Assembly (NCBI GenBank): GCA_005502925.1
Contig: SCPD01000002.1
Location: 620,001-684,000 of the forward strand
Length of the DNA stretch: 64,000 nt
Source of the DNA: Rhizobiales bacterium Y(2018)
Lineage (GTDB): Bacteria; Pseudomonadota; Alphaproteobacteria; Rhizobiales; Aestuariivirgaceae
Direction: 5' to 3'
Shown: in pieces, positions 1-7,609 of the stretch
Layout: every line of letters begins with the position of its first letter
How positions within the stretch are numbered: the stretch's first letter is position 1
Notes under the pieces: model-generated
What the model saw: the letters and a program-made list of their open reading frames with translations, nothing else
Databases searched by the model: none
Told to the model about the DNA's origin: nothing
Made by a program: the position numbers and the translations under genes

Positions 1-961
1 TGAGAGAATGGCTGCCGGTCAGATGCTTGGGGTTGTCGAACGGCGCCAGGTTGAAGGTCGGCACCCGTTCGGTCGTGTCGGTGAGCACCGTGATGGCGTA
101 GTCATCGCTGGCATAGATCGTGCGGTCATTCGCGAGATAGGTGTCCGCCTCTTTGATGACAAAGGGCTCCAGGGGCACGACATCCTGCCTTGCCAGGAAG
201 TCGATCCACTGCTCGAGAACCGTGAAGGCGCCGTCGACATCCCGGCCGAACTCCAAGGCCAGTCCGATTACCAGCATCAGAACGGTGCTGGCCTGCATCC
301 GGGTGCTCCCCGTCAAAGCCATGGGGCCGACATCGAGACACAAGGATTGGATGCGCGGATTGGTCAGAACCCGGCGGGAGCGTTCCACCCGGTCCACGAG
401 AATCTGCCGCGTATTGCAGTAGAGAAATTGCGGCGGGCGGCGGGAAATCGCCGCCGCCTTCTCCACCGCGCCGATCACGTAAGGGGTTTCCCCGCCTTCC
501 GTCGAACCGATCAGCAGGTCATTTGGACCGAAACCGAGCTGGAGCAAATGACGGGCGCCATAGTCGGGAAAGTCCTCGAAGCCTTCCAGGGAGTGAACCA
601 GGGCGACGTCGCCGCCGGCCATGAGAGAACGCACCTGCGTCGAGGCCGGGAATTTTCGCCGCCACAGATATTCGAGCGACAATGAAAGCCGTCCGGTGGC
701 CCCGCAGCCGACCAGGAAGATCCGGTCGCCTTGCTCCAGTGTCGCTGCCACGGCGCGGAATAATTCGCTCGCCTCCCGGCGCAGCCCGACGATCCGGCGC
801 AGCGCGTCCAGATCCACTTCGCGTAAGACATTGAGTCCGCGGGCCACATCCCCTTTCGCCCAATCGGACAGGTGGGTGGTATTGGGATGCGGGGATTCAG
901 TCGGCAAGTCGCCGAGCTGGAACTTTTCCTTGTGTGCTAAGAACTCGTCCGCCGTGCTCAT
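1..961 (-). CDS. MurQ/GKRP-like SIS-domain protein (3' end cut by window)
   Basis: The reading frame is open from an ATG at 961 down to the window edge, so about 320 N-terminal residues are present and the C-terminus is missing. The N-terminal half resembles the N-acetylmuramic acid 6-phosphate etherase/glucokinase-regulatory-protein branch of SIS phosphosugar-binding proteins. A glycine-rich motif GCGATGRLS matches the MurQ phosphosugar loop, followed by an MAGGD segment and STEGGETPYVIGA, which corresponds to the family's second phosphate loop. Such proteins bind sugar phosphates in the cytoplasm; MurQ cleaves the lactyl ether of MurNAc-6-phosphate. The protein already exceeds 300 residues without ending, longer than typical MurQ, so a double-SIS GKRP-like architecture is possible. 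No neighbouring muropeptide gene is visible, and the substrate is uncertain. Confidence 0.7.
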   Translation of the reverse strand, partial: MSTADEFLAHKEKFQLGDLPTESPHPNTTHLSDWAKGDVARGLNVLREVDLDALRRIVGLRREASELFRAVAATLEQGDRIFLVGCGATGRLSLSLEYLWRRKFPASTQVRSLMAGGDVALVHSLEGFEDFPDYGARHLLQLGFGPNDLLIGSTEGGETPYVIGAVEKAAAISRRPPQFLYCNTRQILVDRVERSRRVLTNPRIQSLCLDVGPMALTGSTRMQASTVLMLVIGLALEFGRDVDGAFTVLEQWIDFLARQDVVPLEPFVIKEADTYLANDRTIYASDDYAITVLTDTTERVPTFNLAPFDNPKHLTGSHSL

Positions 962-1093
962 GGGAATAGCTCTGTGCGGCCAGGCGCGACTCAAAGGTTG
1001 CGAGCGGCCGACCATCTACGACAATGGCACCTGGCGCGGGCATTATGCAAGCTGCGAGGGAGGTGGTAGCGGCTTTCGCCTCTCAGAGGAAAG

Positions 1094-1114
1094 GTGGCCC
1101 GATCTTCGGGCCAC
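1094..1114 (-). terminator. Hairpin downstream of the secreted-protein gene
   Basis: Nine-base perfect inverted repeat GTGGCCCGA / TCGGGCCAC with a three-base loop. On the minus strand it is followed by CTTTCC, a weak pyrimidine tail. It lies 15 bases past the stop of the minus-strand gene ending at 1130, so a transcription terminator is the simplest reading. Confidence 0.5.
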
Positions 1115-1129
1115 TTCGATTGCCGCTGA

Positions 1130-1759
1130 TCAAACCTCCTGGCGACCGACAATCCGTCCGGTGCGCGAATTCAGGAATACCTTGAACGTATCGCCGTTGC
1201 GGCGACCGAGATATGTGAATGTCCGACCGCCGCATTCGATGGCTCGAACGCGGTTATAGCCGTTTTCATCGACGATACTGCGGCCTTCCCCGCAACTGAC
1301 CCTGTACGACTGAACGCCGTAGGTCTCGCCCGCCCAATAGGGCTGCGCATAGTAAAAGCCGCCGAAATAGAAGCGGAATTGCGAATTCTTGCTGCGCCGG
1401 CGATCATGTCGGTTGGAATCATATTTCCAGTTGCGGCTGTTGTTCTGGGCCGACCGCTTCTTGTGCACCTGTATCGTTTCGGGCTGATCGCCGTCATTGT
1501 AACTTTGGCTGTTCTGCCGCCGCTTCTTGCGTATCTGCATATCGCCAGGCGCCTCGCCTTGGTCGTAACCCTGGTTGTTCTGTGAGCGCTGCTTGCCGGA
1601 ATTACCCGGCCTCTGATCGCCGCAGCTCCGCTGATCGACGCAGTCATTGAGAGTTCTGTAATTCTTGTTGTTGTCCTGGGCGGTGGCCATTCCGGCCCCT
1701 GCAAACGCCATGAGGGCGATCGACGACGCCATGGCGGCATTTCGAAACATCGTAGACAT
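1130..1759 (-). CDS. Secreted hydrophilic protein of unknown function
   Basis: A 209-residue protein with a clear Sec signal peptide (hydrophobic stretch AMASSIALMAFAGAGMATA, cleavage near ATA-QD). The middle is rich in Gln, Asn, Lys and Arg with several KKRR clusters, so it is basic and probably disordered. The C-terminal part contains an aromatic FYFGGFYYAQPYW segment and two cysteines (VSCGEG and IECGG) that could form a disulfide, with a beta-rich end (YLGRRNGDTF). The frame can start five codons upstream at 1774, but AAAGGA lies 6 bases before the ATG at 1759, which I prefer. It follows another small secreted-protein gene on the same strand. I do not recognise the family; a periplasmic or cell-surface location is inferred. 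Confidence 0.7.
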   Translation of the reverse strand: MSTMFRNAAMASSIALMAFAGAGMATAQDNNKNYRTLNDCVDQRSCGDQRPGNSGKQRSQNNQGYDQGEAPGDMQIRKKRRQNSQSYNDGDQPETIQVHKKRSAQNNSRNWKYDSNRHDRRRSKNSQFRFYFGGFYYAQPYWAGETYGVQSYRVSCGEGRSIVDENGYNRVRAIECGGRTFTYLGRRNGDTFKVFLNSRTGRIVGRQEV

Positions 1760-1782
1760 GTCATTTCCTTTCATAACTCGGA

Positions 1783-1817
1783 ATGGATGCAGTCCGGTAT
1801 GGCCGGGCTACATCCAT
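1783..1817. repeat. Imperfect hairpin between two secreted-protein genes
   Basis: ATGGATG (1783-1789) pairs with CATCCAT (1811-1817) and CCGG pairs with CCGG inside, giving a stem of about 12 pairs with two mismatches and a five-base loop. There is no T-run. It sits between the stop at 1836 and the RBS of the gene starting at 1759, so it could act as an attenuator or mRNA-stabilising element. Confidence 0.4.
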
Positions 1818-1835
1818 CGTGATGGCGCGAAGTGA

Positions 1836-2108
1836 TTACAGCTTCACGCTGTCGAATGTGCCGGCTTCGCAGCTCTTCAGAAATTCGCCGGACTGGAGGG
1901 ACTTGCCCGTGCTGTCCATGGGCTTTTGCTTGGCAACGGTCATGGCTTCGATAAAGGGCTTGGCTTCCTTGCCATCCATTTTACCGTCGCTATTGACGTC
2001 GGCCTTCTTCCAGGTCGCCTGGCAATCGGCTTGTGACATCTTCGCCATGGCCAAAGGCGCAAAAGAGATGCTGGCAACGAGCATGCTCGCCACTAAGAAC
2101 GTTTTCAT
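1836..2108 (-). CDS. Small secreted EF-hand-like protein
   Basis: A 90-residue protein. The first 23 residues are a signal peptide (MKTFLVASMLVASISF... AMA). The mature part contains DVNSDGKMDGKEA, matching one EF-hand calcium loop (D-x-N-x-D-G-x-(I/M)-x-x-x-E), plus cysteines in ADCQATW and KSCEAG that may pair. Such single EF-hand periplasmic proteins are common in rhizobia; calcium binding is inferred from the loop only. It is divergent from the histidine kinase gene at 2360 and upstream of another secreted-protein gene, with which it could be co-transcribed. Confidence 0.75.
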   Translation of the reverse strand: MKTFLVASMLVASISFAPLAMAKMSQADCQATWKKADVNSDGKMDGKEAKPFIEAMTVAKQKPMDSTGKSLQSGEFLKSCEAGTFDSVKL

Positions 2109-2359
2109 GTTTCCTGCTGGGTTATGGCGCCAATGGGCCAGATGCGCCTGTATGGAAAGGCCCTGCTACGTGAATTGCCCACGGGCTGGAAGGTTCCTGC
2201 GCCGGGCAAGTATATATTCGTGGGCGTGTTTTCTGCCGAGATGAGCAATTGTGCACAGCCCACGTCCTGAGACGGGCCTAGAGTCGCGATTGCGAAGTCC
2301 ACGAGACATATCGGACAGCGAGGCTGTACTCGCGCCCTGGGATCTCTGAAAGGATAGAC

Positions 2360-3502
2360 GTGCAAAAGTCCAACCGGCTGGCATCTCCAGCCGACATGCC
2401 GGTCATGGCCAGCAGCAGGCCATCGGCGAGCAGCGCTGACGGCCACGGCCTTGCCCAGGCGATCGTGGACACAATTCGCGAACCCCTTCTGGTTCTCGAC
2501 AAGGACTTGCGTGTCGTTACAGCAAATCGCTCATTCTATCTGACCTTCAAGATGCATCGTCAGGATGTTCAGGATCGTCCGTTTTATCAGCTGGGCGAAG
2601 GCGAGTGGAACATCCCCGAGCTTCGGCTGCTGTTGAAGAACATCGCGCCGCAACAGGCGGTCATGGAAGCCTACGAAGTCGAGCGGGACTTTGCCGGATT
2701 GGGGCGGCGCGTAATGCTGCTCAATGCCCGCAAGGTATTCTATCTGGAAAGCGCTCACGACACAATTCTTCTGGCCATCGAGGATATCACCGAACGGCGC
2801 GCCATGGAGCGCGAGGTGAATGACTTCCTGCATCAGAAGGATATCCTGCTGCAGGAAATGCGCCATCGTGTTGCCAACAGCTTGCAGATCATCGCCAGCA
2901 TCCTGCTCATCAAGGCGCGGGCGGTGCGCTCGGAGGAGACGCGGCTGCATCTTCAGGATGCCCATAAGCGGGTCATGTCGGTGGCGGCGATGCAGAAGCA
3001 GCTTCATGCCGCCGAACCCGGGGCGATGATCGAGCTTGGCCCCTATCTCACCCGGCTGTGCGAGACCCTGGCGAGCTCGATGATCGGAAATCGCCGGCCG
3101 GTATCATTGAAGGTGCATGTCGAAGACGGCACCGCCACTTCCAGCCAGGCCGTCAGTATCGGGTTGATCGTGACCGAACTTGTCATAAATGCCTTGAAGC
3201 ATGCATTTCCAGATGATCGTGCAGACGGCACTATCACCGTCACTTATCAGCTGGCGGAACCCAATTGGCGGCTTTCGGTTTCCGACAACGGCATTGGCAG
3301 GCCGGAGGGTAACCTGGACAAGCTGGTCCCTGGTTTAGGCACGACCATCGTCGAAGCGCTGGCCCGGCAGCTTGAGGCCCATGTCGATGCCTTGATGACT
3401 CCCTTCGGGACGACGGTTTCGGTCACCAGGGCAAAATTCGTGTCGCGGCCGGCTGCGCCGACGTCGGCGACCGACCCGGGCCTCTGCGGGGCCCGCGATT
3501 AA
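2360..3502 (+). CDS. PAS-HisKA_2/HWE-type sensor histidine kinase
   Basis: A 380-residue soluble kinase with no membrane segment. Residues about 30-150 form a PAS domain (LLVLDKDLRVVTANRSF) ending in the typical DITERR linker. The phosphoacceptor box follows with EMRHRVANSLQ and His169, the pattern of the HisKA_2 family, which overlaps the HWE kinases frequent in alphaproteobacteria. The HATPase domain shows an N-box (VTELVINALKHAF) and a G1 box (VSDNGIG). Such kinases sense light, redox state or ligands and often feed the PhyR-EcfG general stress response. No cognate response regulator lies next to it. The C-terminal 20 residues are Pro/Ala-rich and probably disordered. Confidence 0.88.
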   Translation: MQKSNRLASPADMPVMASSRPSASSADGHGLAQAIVDTIREPLLVLDKDLRVVTANRSFYLTFKMHRQDVQDRPFYQLGEGEWNIPELRLLLKNIAPQQAVMEAYEVERDFAGLGRRVMLLNARKVFYLESAHDTILLAIEDITERRAMEREVNDFLHQKDILLQEMRHRVANSLQIIASILLIKARAVRSEETRLHLQDAHKRVMSVAAMQKQLHAAEPGAMIELGPYLTRLCETLASSMIGNRRPVSLKVHVEDGTATSSQAVSIGLIVTELVINALKHAFPDDRADGTITVTYQLAEPNWRLSVSDNGIGRPEGNLDKLVPGLGTTIVEALARQLEAHVDALMTPFGTTVSVTRAKFVSRPAAPTSATDPGLCGARD

Positions 3503-3622
3503 CCCGGCTGTGAGCGAAATTGAACATCGCCCCGGGTGGAAATGGCGCAACCTTTCGTCAGCGAGTCTGACAATTTCGCCTCGCGTGATCATCCGCCTGG
3601 CGTGCACTTCCGGGAGCCGAAC

Positions 3623-3709
3623 ATGGACACCAATACTCTTCTAATCATAGTCCTTATCCTCGTCTTGCTCGGTGGAGGCGGCTGGTATGGCCGCGGCCGC
3701 TGGTACTGA
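3623..3709 (+). CDS. 28-residue single-span membrane peptide
   Basis: A short frame beginning with MDTNTLLIIV and ending in RGRWY. It consists of one hydrophobic segment (LLIIVLILVLL), a glycine run and a basic aromatic C-terminus. GGGAG lies about 7 bases before the ATG, a good ribosome binding site. Similar tiny proteins (some called DUF3309) are widespread in rhizobia, though I am not certain this one belongs to that family. It follows the histidine kinase by 120 bases. Function unknown; insertion into the inner membrane is likely. Confidence 0.6.
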   Translation: MDTNTLLIIVLILVLLGGGGWYGRGRWY

Positions 3710-3763
3710 CCAATAAGGTCCAGATGACAACAAGTAGATGCCCGCATCGAACCTGGAGTAGGA

Positions 3764-4030
3764 TCAGGAAAAATGGGCGGCCGTTAGCGTGTAGGAACCC
3801 TCACGGTGTCGTCCATAGGCCCGGGCTGCAACCGCGTATATGCGATCGCGATGACGATCGAACACCGCGAGAAGGGCTGCTCCGCCTCTCCGCGCCATGG
3901 CATCCAGACCGCAAAGCGCCTCTTCCTCGATGAAGAACGGTCGCTCCAGCGCGCCGTCATAACCCGAGAATCGAACGCATCGGCGCGCCGCATCGTATCG
4001 GCGGCTGAGATTGGGAAATGCGATAGTCAT
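3764..4030 (-). CDS. DUF1488 family protein
   Basis: An 88-residue protein with the DUF1488 pattern: an opening TIAFPNLSRRYD, then CVRFSGYDGALE and FFIEEEAL, then FDRHRDRI and a closing GSYTLTAAHF. The length is normal for the family. Members are small soluble alpha/beta proteins of unknown function, common in rhizobia and often near stress genes. It is transcribed toward the small membrane protein gene at 3623, from its own promoter in the 4031-4067 gap or by read-through from the minus-strand gene upstream. Confidence 0.8.
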   Translation of the reverse strand: MTIAFPNLSRRYDAARRCVRFSGYDGALERPFFIEEEALCGLDAMARRGGAALLAVFDRHRDRIYAVAARAYGRHREGSYTLTAAHFS

Positions 4031-4067
4031 TTTTTACCTGACCCTTCATGGGCTTTTCAGCGCTGGT

Positions 4068-4451
4068 TTAAAAACCTGGTATCGGTCCCGTCGTTCTGAA
4101 CTGGGCGCCGGTTGAGCTCAAACGGGTCAAAAGCACGGGGATGCGGCGTCCATCGCTGATCTGCAGTGTATGCTCGCTGTCCATGTAGGTTTCGCGCAGA
4201 AGATCGCCATCTCCCAGGAGGAACCCGTCTCCGACCTGAGTTCCGTGCGCTTGCCGGATCGGAAGATGGTAACGCATCGCGCCGACTTCTCCTGTGCTTG
4301 CGTGAAGGGTGCCGATACCCGACAGGATGGGGAGCAGGCGCCTGAGCGATCTCCTCTGCCTGCCCATCCTGACCAAGGGATGAAGCGCAATTTCCGCTTT
4401 CGATGAGTTCTCGCGCAGTTGCGAGGCGCGGCTGGCGGGCAGGTGGACCAT
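4068..4451 (-). CDS. Conserved hypothetical protein
   Basis: The C-terminal 80 residues look like a compact beta-rich domain (GTLHASTGEVG, DGDLLRETYMD, ISDGRRIPVLLTRLS, closing TGPIPGF), a pattern I recall from short rhizobial proteins of unknown function. The start is uncertain. The ATG at 4451 lies one base after the stop of the upstream small membrane protein gene, suggesting translational coupling, and gives 127 residues. An internal ATG at 4367 would give 99 residues and would begin just before the conserved part. The frame extends further upstream to 4523, but that part overlaps the upstream gene out of frame and I reject it. Confidence 0.55.
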   Translation of the reverse strand: MVHLPASRASQLRENSSKAEIALHPLVRMGRQRRSLRRLLPILSGIGTLHASTGEVGAMRYHLPIRQAHGTQVGDGFLLGDGDLLRETYMDSEHTLQISDGRRIPVLLTRLSSTGAQFRTTGPIPGF

Positions 4452-4452
4452 T

Positions 4453-4560
4453 CTACCAGCTGCCAAAGACAATGGCGGCGATGGCGATGGCCACCGCCAG
4501 TATGGCGAAGATCGTGATGTCATTGGCCTGCAGATTGAGCCAAGCGAGTGCCTGTTTCAT
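4453..4560 (-). CDS. 35-residue single-span membrane protein
   Basis: A short frame beginning MKQALAWLNLQ and ending IVFGSW. After a short amphipathic start it has one hydrophobic helix (ITIFAILAVAIAIAAIVF). AAGGA lies about 9 bases before the ATG. The downstream gene begins one base after its stop, so the two are probably one transcript. It is divergent from another tiny membrane protein gene at 4754. Function unknown. Confidence 0.5.
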   Translation of the reverse strand: MKQALAWLNLQANDITIFAILAVAIAIAAIVFGSW

Positions 4561-4629
4561 GTGAGGTGATCCTTCTTCAATAGATATGGTCATGCAAGCG
4601 GGCATCTACAACGTAAAGTACGCGAGGGC

Positions 4630-4655
4630 GGAACAACGATGGGATGGTCGGCGTT
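4630..4655 (+). promoter_or_regulatory. Candidate EcfG (general stress sigma) promoter
   Basis: GGAAC at 4630-4634 and CGTT at 4652-4655 are separated by 17 bases, an exact match to the alphaproteobacterial EcfG consensus GGAAC-N16/17-CGTT. It reads toward the small membrane protein gene whose ATG is 99 bases downstream of the -10 element. No other exact match was found when I scanned the window by eye. Confidence 0.55.
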
Positions 4656-4753
4656 GGTGTCGGCCTATTGCACAGCCGGGACACCAGCAGATCGATCGTC
4701 CGAACAAAACGCTTATAGAAGCTGGGTCCTGGGACAATTCTGGAGACCGCCAA

Positions 4754-4891
4754 ATGACGTCGACCGATAAATGGATCATGAAAGAGCATACCGCGCGCAG
4801 ACGCGCGTCCAGCTCTCCAGCATTCATTCTCTCAGGGGTATTTGCATTCGTGATCTTGGGTCTTTCGTTTGTGTATTTGTGGGCAGTCTGA
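4754..4891 (+). CDS. 45-residue single-span membrane protein, probable stress gene
   Basis: The protein starts MTSTDKWIMKEH, has a basic patch (ARRRASS) and a C-terminal hydrophobic helix (FILSGVFAFVILGLSFVYLW). GGAG is 8 bases before this ATG. The frame extends upstream to 4586, but that part runs through the candidate promoter and looks non-coding. The basic residues before the helix predict a cytoplasmic N-terminus. Control by EcfG is suggested by the site at 4630-4655. No family recognised. Confidence 0.6.
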   Translation: MTSTDKWIMKEHTARRRASSSPAFILSGVFAFVILGLSFVYLWAV

Positions 4892-5097
4892 TCTCACTCG
4901 CCGCGGCGAGCAACACTTCGAAAGAATGCTGCAGGGCGGACTCGTTTTCTGAGAGTGTCGAAATCCTCCTCACCCGTCTGTGTCAGTCCGACAATTCGAG
5001 CCGCCGCAAGTTCACGCTCGCTGTCTTCGACAATTCCCCGGTTATGCAATCTCGCCGACACCCGCACGACGTGCGATGCGCCGATCGGAAAAACCTG

Positions 5098-5103
5098 TAT
5101 AAT
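5098..5103 (+). promoter_or_regulatory. Candidate -10 box for the Crp/Fnr gene
   Basis: A perfect TATAAT lies 38 bases before the ATG at 5141. No convincing -35 hexamer is seen at 16-18 bases, so this may be a promoter that needs an activator. The 4892-5140 gap otherwise shows no clear gene. Confidence 0.4.
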
Positions 5104-5140
5104 AGACTGTTTCACCCTCGGCAGCTGAGGCAAGGGACAC

Positions 5141-5809
5141 ATGGCACGCAAGCGGCAGACATTTGATCCCAAATCCTTTCTGGCCAGGATTGGCGAAGGC
5201 CGGACTATTGCCAATTATCCCAAGGATCAGGCCATATTCCGGCAAGGCGATCCGGCCAATGCCGTCTTCTACATTCAGAAGGGCAAGGTCAAGGTCACTG
5301 TCGTTTCAGAGCAGGGCAAGGAAGCCATCGTTGCGTTTCTGGGGGTGGACGAGTTTTTCGGCGAAGCGTGTCTCGCCGGCCAGGCGCAACGTATAACGAC
5401 GGTGACCGCGATAGCGGACTCGGTCATCATGCGCCTCGAAAAGGCGGATCTTGTCGACGTGATCCATAAGGAGCCGGCCTTCTCGGAGATGTTCATTGCC
5501 CATTTGCTGGCGCGGACCATCCGGGTGGAGGCCGACCTTGTCGATCAGCTGTTCAATTCCAGCGAGAAACGGCTTGCGCGACTTCTTCTGCTCTTGGCGA
5601 ATTTCGGCAAGGAGGGGAAACCGGAGCCGATCATCGCAAAGATCAGCCAGGAGACGCTGGCCGAGATGATCGGCACCACCCGATCGCGGGTCAGCTTCTT
5701 CATGAACCGGTTCCGCAAGCTCGGTTTCATCGATTATAACGGCCATATCGAGGTTCATAGCTCGCTATTGAACGTCATCCTGCACGACCAGCCGGAGATC
5801 AAGATGTGA
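5141..5809 (+). CDS. Crp/Fnr family transcriptional regulator
   Basis: A 222-residue protein of normal family length. Residues about 25-120 form the cyclic-nucleotide-binding-type beta barrel (IFRQGDPANAVFYIQKGKVKV, then GVDEFFGEACLAG). A long dimer helix follows, then a C-terminal winged helix at about 150-205 with ISQETLAEMIGTTRSRVSFFMNRF as the recognition unit. No FNR-type cysteine cluster is present, so it is not an obvious oxygen sensor, and the barrel lacks the full cAMP phosphate-binding cassette. The signal is therefore unknown. In rhizobia this subgroup is often found among stress genes. It is monocistronic, with a hairpin 36 bases downstream. Confidence 0.88.
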   Translation: MARKRQTFDPKSFLARIGEGRTIANYPKDQAIFRQGDPANAVFYIQKGKVKVTVVSEQGKEAIVAFLGVDEFFGEACLAGQAQRITTVTAIADSVIMRLEKADLVDVIHKEPAFSEMFIAHLLARTIRVEADLVDQLFNSSEKRLARLLLLLANFGKEGKPEPIIAKISQETLAEMIGTTRSRVSFFMNRFRKLGFIDYNGHIEVHSSLLNVILHDQPEIKM

Positions 5810-5844
5810 TGGAGCAGGTGCCCAAGGAATCAAATGGCAGAAGA

Positions 5845-5867
5845 GGGGAGAGGACAATCGTCTCCCC
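5845..5867. terminator. Hairpin between convergent genes
   Basis: GGGGAGA (5845-5851) pairs with TCTCCCC (5861-5867) around a nine-base loop. No long T-run follows. It lies between the convergent Crp/Fnr and transglutaminase genes and could end transcription from either side. Confidence 0.4.
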
Positions 5868-5918
5868 GTCCCGATTCAGAAGGTCTGTTCTGGATCCGAA
5901 GTCCTGACTGTGAGCGGC

Positions 5919-6725
5919 TCAACGAACCTCGTCCGTCCACACTTTAAAGCTCACCAGCGTGTTAGGCCCGAAGGTGAGTGTTATCGGCACATCCGACGCA
6001 TCGCGGCCCTGAGCGATCAGGACGCGCCCGATCCTCGGTACATTGTTGCGCGGGTCAAATGTGTACCAGCGTCCGTCGAGATAGGCCTCGAACCAGCCCG
6101 CGAAGTCCATTGGTGCATTCGGCGGCGGCACGCCAATATCGCCCAAATAGCCGGTGCAATACCGTGCCGGGATATTCATGCAGCGGCAAAACGCGATGGC
6201 GAGATGCGCGAAGTCGCGACACACACCTTTGCCTTCGTTGAAGACGTCGAAGGCGGTCATGGTCGAGCGCGCATGCTCATAGCCGAAGGTGATGTGATCA
6301 TGGACGAAATCACAAATCGCCTGGACGCGCTCCCATCCGGGCTTCGTTCTCTCGAATAGTTTCCATGCTGCACCCGACAGTTGGTCGGTCTCGCAATACC
6401 GACTTCCGAGAAGATAGACCAAGGTGTCGGCTGGCAGGTCTTCAATATTGTGCTGTTTGGCGGAAAGAGCGGTGATATCAGGCAGTCCGCTGTCGCGTAC
6501 CAGGCCGTCTGCCTTGAGCTGCATTCGCCCCGCCGGTGCCACGATACGACTGCACCAATTACCAAACCCATCGCGATAGGGCGTCACCGGCACGGATGGT
6601 GTGGTGGTCAAGTGATCCGGCGTGATCACGTCGGACGCCCGGGTGAAATGAACGCCTAAGACCATGATCATCGGCGTCGGTTGTGGAAAATCGTAGATCA
6701 GTTCGTACCCGACGCGAATCTTCAT
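5919..6725 (-). CDS. Transglutaminase-like protein, second gene of a pair
   Basis: A 268-residue protein of the bacterial transglutaminase-like cysteine protease superfamily. An N-terminal beta-rich domain (residues 1-110) precedes the core with KGVCRDFAHLAIAFCR, which carries the nucleophile cysteine, then NIPARYCTGYLG and WYTFDPRNN with the catalytic Asp. The catalytic His expected in a D-x-H-A-W context appears as DFAGW, so His is not present at that place; I recall DFSAW in relatives, so this may be a property of the subfamily. Its ATG overlaps the stop of the upstream transglutaminase gene (ATGA), so the two are translated as a coupled pair. Substrate and reaction are unknown. Confidence 0.8.
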   Translation of the reverse strand: MKIRVGYELIYDFPQPTPMIMVLGVHFTRASDVITPDHLTTTPSVPVTPYRDGFGNWCSRIVAPAGRMQLKADGLVRDSGLPDITALSAKQHNIEDLPADTLVYLLGSRYCETDQLSGAAWKLFERTKPGWERVQAICDFVHDHITFGYEHARSTMTAFDVFNEGKGVCRDFAHLAIAFCRCMNIPARYCTGYLGDIGVPPPNAPMDFAGWFEAYLDGRWYTFDPRNNVPRIGRVLIAQGRDASDVPITLTFGPNTLVSFKVWTDEVR

Positions 6726-7609
6726 AAAGCTTCCTTTTTACCCGCGATTTCTTCGCTGCGGATCAGGCGAACATGTACGTCCATACCAAGGTGGTCGGTA
6801 GCAGCCCCGAAATAGGTGCCGTGTAATGGTAACGCATGATGAGGGTCACGCGCCACAGCGACGGTAACGAGGGCGGCCGGGCCGGCAGTGCCGTTAGTCG
6901 GATCGAAATCGACCCAACCAGCGTCCGGCAGATAGACTTGAGCCCAGGCATGCGTTGCTCCACCAGCGGGATGGTCCATGGGGGCAGCAAGATAGCCCGA
7001 AGCGAAACGCGCCGCGAAGCCGAGGCTGCGCACGCCTTCGATCATCAGCATCGCAAAGTCGCGACAGCTGCCCTGGCCCTTATGCAGCGTTTCCTGCGGC
7101 TTCTGGATACCTTTTTCTTCGCGCCGCTGATAGCGCAAGCCATCTCGAATGCCGCGTGTCATCGCGACCAGAAGATCGAAGTTCCCGATGCGGGCGTCGG
7201 TCGGCAGGAATCCAGACGCCCAGACGCCGATCACGTCGTAAGGATCGGAATAGTGGCGTTCCATGAAGGTTGAAAGCTGGGATATCTCGGTCGCGGCATA
7301 TGTGACCGGAAATACTCCGGTAGGCATGGCCTCGAGGCTTGAATTCGCGTGTGGTGAGCGTTCGATATCGACGACGCTTTCAAATCGTAGTTCCACCGCG
7401 CTGGCTGAAAACCGCGCTACCCCGATCTGATTGCCGAAAATGTCTTCAATGAAATCCAGGCTCGAGGGGGCCGGGCTGATGGCAAGATGAGTCATTTTGA
7501 CTTTCTGGTCATCGCTATCACGTGGCCGGAACATCAGGCGGTGTTCGCCGAAGGCGACGGGCTGGCGATAGCGATAGGTGGTCACGTGCCGGATCGTCAG
7601 AAAAGCCAT
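6722..7609 (-). CDS. Transglutaminase-like protein, first gene of a pair
   Basis: A 295-residue protein starting MAFLTIRHVTTYRY, typical of this family; the frame extends 30 codons upstream without family similarity, so I place the start at 7609. The N-terminal beta domain (GEHRLMFRPRDS, HLAISPAPS) is followed by a transglutaminase core with the full triad: Cys in QGSCRDFAML, His in ATHAWAQVYL and Asp in WVDFDPTNG. Members are cytoplasmic proteins with possible protease or peptide-processing roles; pairs like this one are common in alpha- and betaproteobacteria. It is co-transcribed with the next gene through a 4-base overlap. Confidence 0.85.
   Translation of the reverse strand: MAFLTIRHVTTYRYRQPVAFGEHRLMFRPRDSDDQKVKMTHLAISPAPSSLDFIEDIFGNQIGVARFSASAVELRFESVVDIERSPHANSSLEAMPTGVFPVTYAATEISQLSTFMERHYSDPYDVIGVWASGFLPTDARIGNFDLLVAMTRGIRDGLRYQRREEKGIQKPQETLHKGQGSCRDFAMLMIEGVRSLGFAARFASGYLAAPMDHPAGGATHAWAQVYLPDAGWVDFDPTNGTAGPAALVTVAVARDPHHALPLHGTYFGAATDHLGMDVHVRLIRSEEIAGKKEAL

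Noticed and set aside
4894-5214. Minus-strand open frame of 106 codons between the small membrane protein and Crp/Fnr genes
   Set aside because: It overlaps the start of the Crp/Fnr gene and the TATAAT box, has no clear RBS and no family pattern. The acidic segment is suggestive but not enough.
5141-5809. Crp/Fnr protein as a true FNR oxygen sensor
   Set aside because: No N-terminal cysteine cluster is present.
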